From Desulfofustis sp. (GTDB lineage Bacteria; Desulfobacterota; Desulfobulbia; Desulfobulbales; Desulfocapsaceae), in assembly GCA_030145365.1 (NCBI GenBank), contig JAQYVS010000060.1, forward strand, positions 1-6,609: a stretch of 6,609 nt of DNA, given 5' to 3'. Of this stretch, positions 6,187-6,609 are shown piece after piece. The translations under genes and the position numbers were made by a program. The notes below the pieces were generated by a model. The model saw only the letters and a program-made list of their open reading frames with translations, made no database searches and was not told where the DNA came from. Numbering within the stretch: the stretch's first letter is position 1; each line of letters begins with the position of its first letter.

Positions 6187-6260
6187 AATCAGAGCTAATC
6201 GATAATACAAGGTTACGTTGAAACAGTTCTATTTGAGCAAGCTGAATATTTGATTGCCAT

Positions 6261-6266
6261 TATAAT
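6261..6266 (+). promoter_or_regulatory. Candidate -10 box for the gene at 6308
   Basis: A perfect TATAAT placed so that transcription would start near 6273, giving a leader of about 35 bases containing the AGGAG at 6297-6301. No good -35 lies 16-18 bases upstream; the nearest TTGAGC (6233-6238) is 22 bases away. The promoter may therefore be weak or need an activator. Confidence 0.4.
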
Positions 6267-6307
6267 AGAATTTACCCCGTCGACCATGATTTATCCAGGA
6301 GATATAG

Positions 6308-6609
6308 ATGGCTAAAATACACGTCAACCCAAACCGAGCCACGGACAAAGCGGTTCGAGCAATTGACAGGAAACGCGAACAGGAACGCAGGAAGATGTTC
6401 ATGCTCGCAAGAGATCATGCTGAAGCTCTGGCAACGAGGCTCTGTCAACGACTCATCGACCGTAACATTATAGAAACAACGTCTGTAGAATCCATACGCA
6501 CATCACTTGAGGTCCAGCTTAAATCGCTTCATATGGTAGAAGCCTTTGACATGGATCTGAAACTGGCTCCGGTCCGCACTCTGGTTCAAGACCCCAATAC
6601 TGTCTCGCT
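6308..6609 (+). CDS. Conserved-looking hypothetical protein, 3' end beyond the window
   Basis: Open frame of at least 100 codons with no stop before the window ends. It is supported by AGGAG at 6297-6301, six bases before ATG 6308, and by codon use like its neighbours. The protein starts MAKIHVNPNRATDKAVRA and shows no signal peptide or membrane segment, so it is probably cytosolic. Residues 10-50 are strongly basic and predicted-helix-like (IDRKREQERRKMF, then ARDHAEALATRLCQRLIDR). A second mixed helix near 59-78 (VESIRTSLEVQLKSLHMVEA) precedes a less regular stretch, LKLAPVRTLVQDPNTVS. The Arg/Lys-rich N-terminus could suit nucleic-acid binding or a coiled coil, but I recognise no family and assign no function. 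It is transcribed divergently from pal across a 393-bp region. How much is missing at the C-terminus is unknown. Confidence 0.72.
   Translation, partial: MAKIHVNPNRATDKAVRAIDRKREQERRKMFMLARDHAEALATRLCQRLIDRNIIETTSVESIRTSLEVQLKSLHMVEAFDMDLKLAPVRTLVQDPNTVS

Larger units (their letters stand above)
5915..6307. other. 393-bp divergent intergenic region between pal and the unknown gene
   Basis: AT-rich non-coding stretch with no open frame above about 20 codons that has a ribosome-binding site. It holds the pal ribosome-binding site (5923-5928), a candidate leftward promoter near 5988-6016 overlapping an AT-rich dyad, a 20-bp palindrome within a longer stem (6149-6186), a rightward TATAAT at 6261-6266, and the AGGAG (6297-6301) of the gene at 6308. 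The stretch 6020-6145 shows only AT-rich sequence and a short ACTTTAT/ATAAAGT inverted repeat (6110-6116 and 6141-6147). I see no tRNA or recognised riboswitch. Confidence 0.7.

Noticed and set aside
6182..6208. CTGACA followed by TAATAC as a second rightward promoter
   Set aside because: The spacer is only 15 bases and the -10 match is poor; other -10 choices give an even worse spacing.
6286..6315. Nine-codon ATG frame overlapping the start of the gene at 6308 as a leader peptide
   Set aside because: There is no ribosome-binding site before 6286 and the frame contains the downstream gene's own AGGAG, so it is best read as chance.

Overview
The window looks like an ordinary chromosomal stretch from a Gram-negative bacterium of moderate GC content. 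The best guess is a sulfate-reducer-type Desulfobacterota (Desulfobulbales-like). The reasoning is that three envelope-biogenesis genes (lolA, skp/ompH, pal) imply an outer membrane, while a yicC - remA (DUF370) - gmk cluster, best known from Firmicutes and also seen in Desulfobacterota, lies in the same segment. This taxonomic call is inference from gene content and protein flavour. No mobile element, CRISPR array, rRNA or tRNA is visible.

Layout. Positions 33-2022 carry two rightward genes: a LolA-type lipoprotein carrier and a 398-residue protein with four S1 RNA-binding domains. They converge on a leftward block with only 6 bp between the two stop codons. The leftward block, in transcription order, is pal (5914-5399), skp (5324-4791), yicC (4664-3783), remA (3740-3441), gmk (3444-2836) and rlmB (2835-2029). 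The remA/gmk junction is a 4-bp ATGA overlap, and gmk/rlmB abut with no gap, so the last three genes are probably translationally coupled. Two GC-rich hairpins punctuate the block. One is a convincing intrinsic terminator between skp and yicC. The other is a poorer, U-poor hairpin between pal and skp.

Positions 5915-6307 form a 393-bp divergent intergenic region. It holds a candidate leftward pal promoter, a candidate rightward -10 box, a perfect 20-bp palindrome inside a longer stem, and a second AT-rich dyad. A rightward gene of unknown function begins at 6308 with a good ribosome-binding site and runs off the window end.

Functionally the window combines outer-membrane assembly and anchoring (LolA moves lipoproteins, Skp chaperones outer-membrane proteins, Pal ties the outer membrane to peptidoglycan) with RNA and nucleotide housekeeping (S1 protein, YicC ribonuclease family, guanylate kinase, RlmB rRNA methyltransferase) and a RemA-type DNA-binding regulator. 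I found no clear sign of a new multi-gene system. The most open questions are the palindrome-bearing intergenic region, the unknown gene next to it, and how skp is transcribed past the hairpin in its leader.
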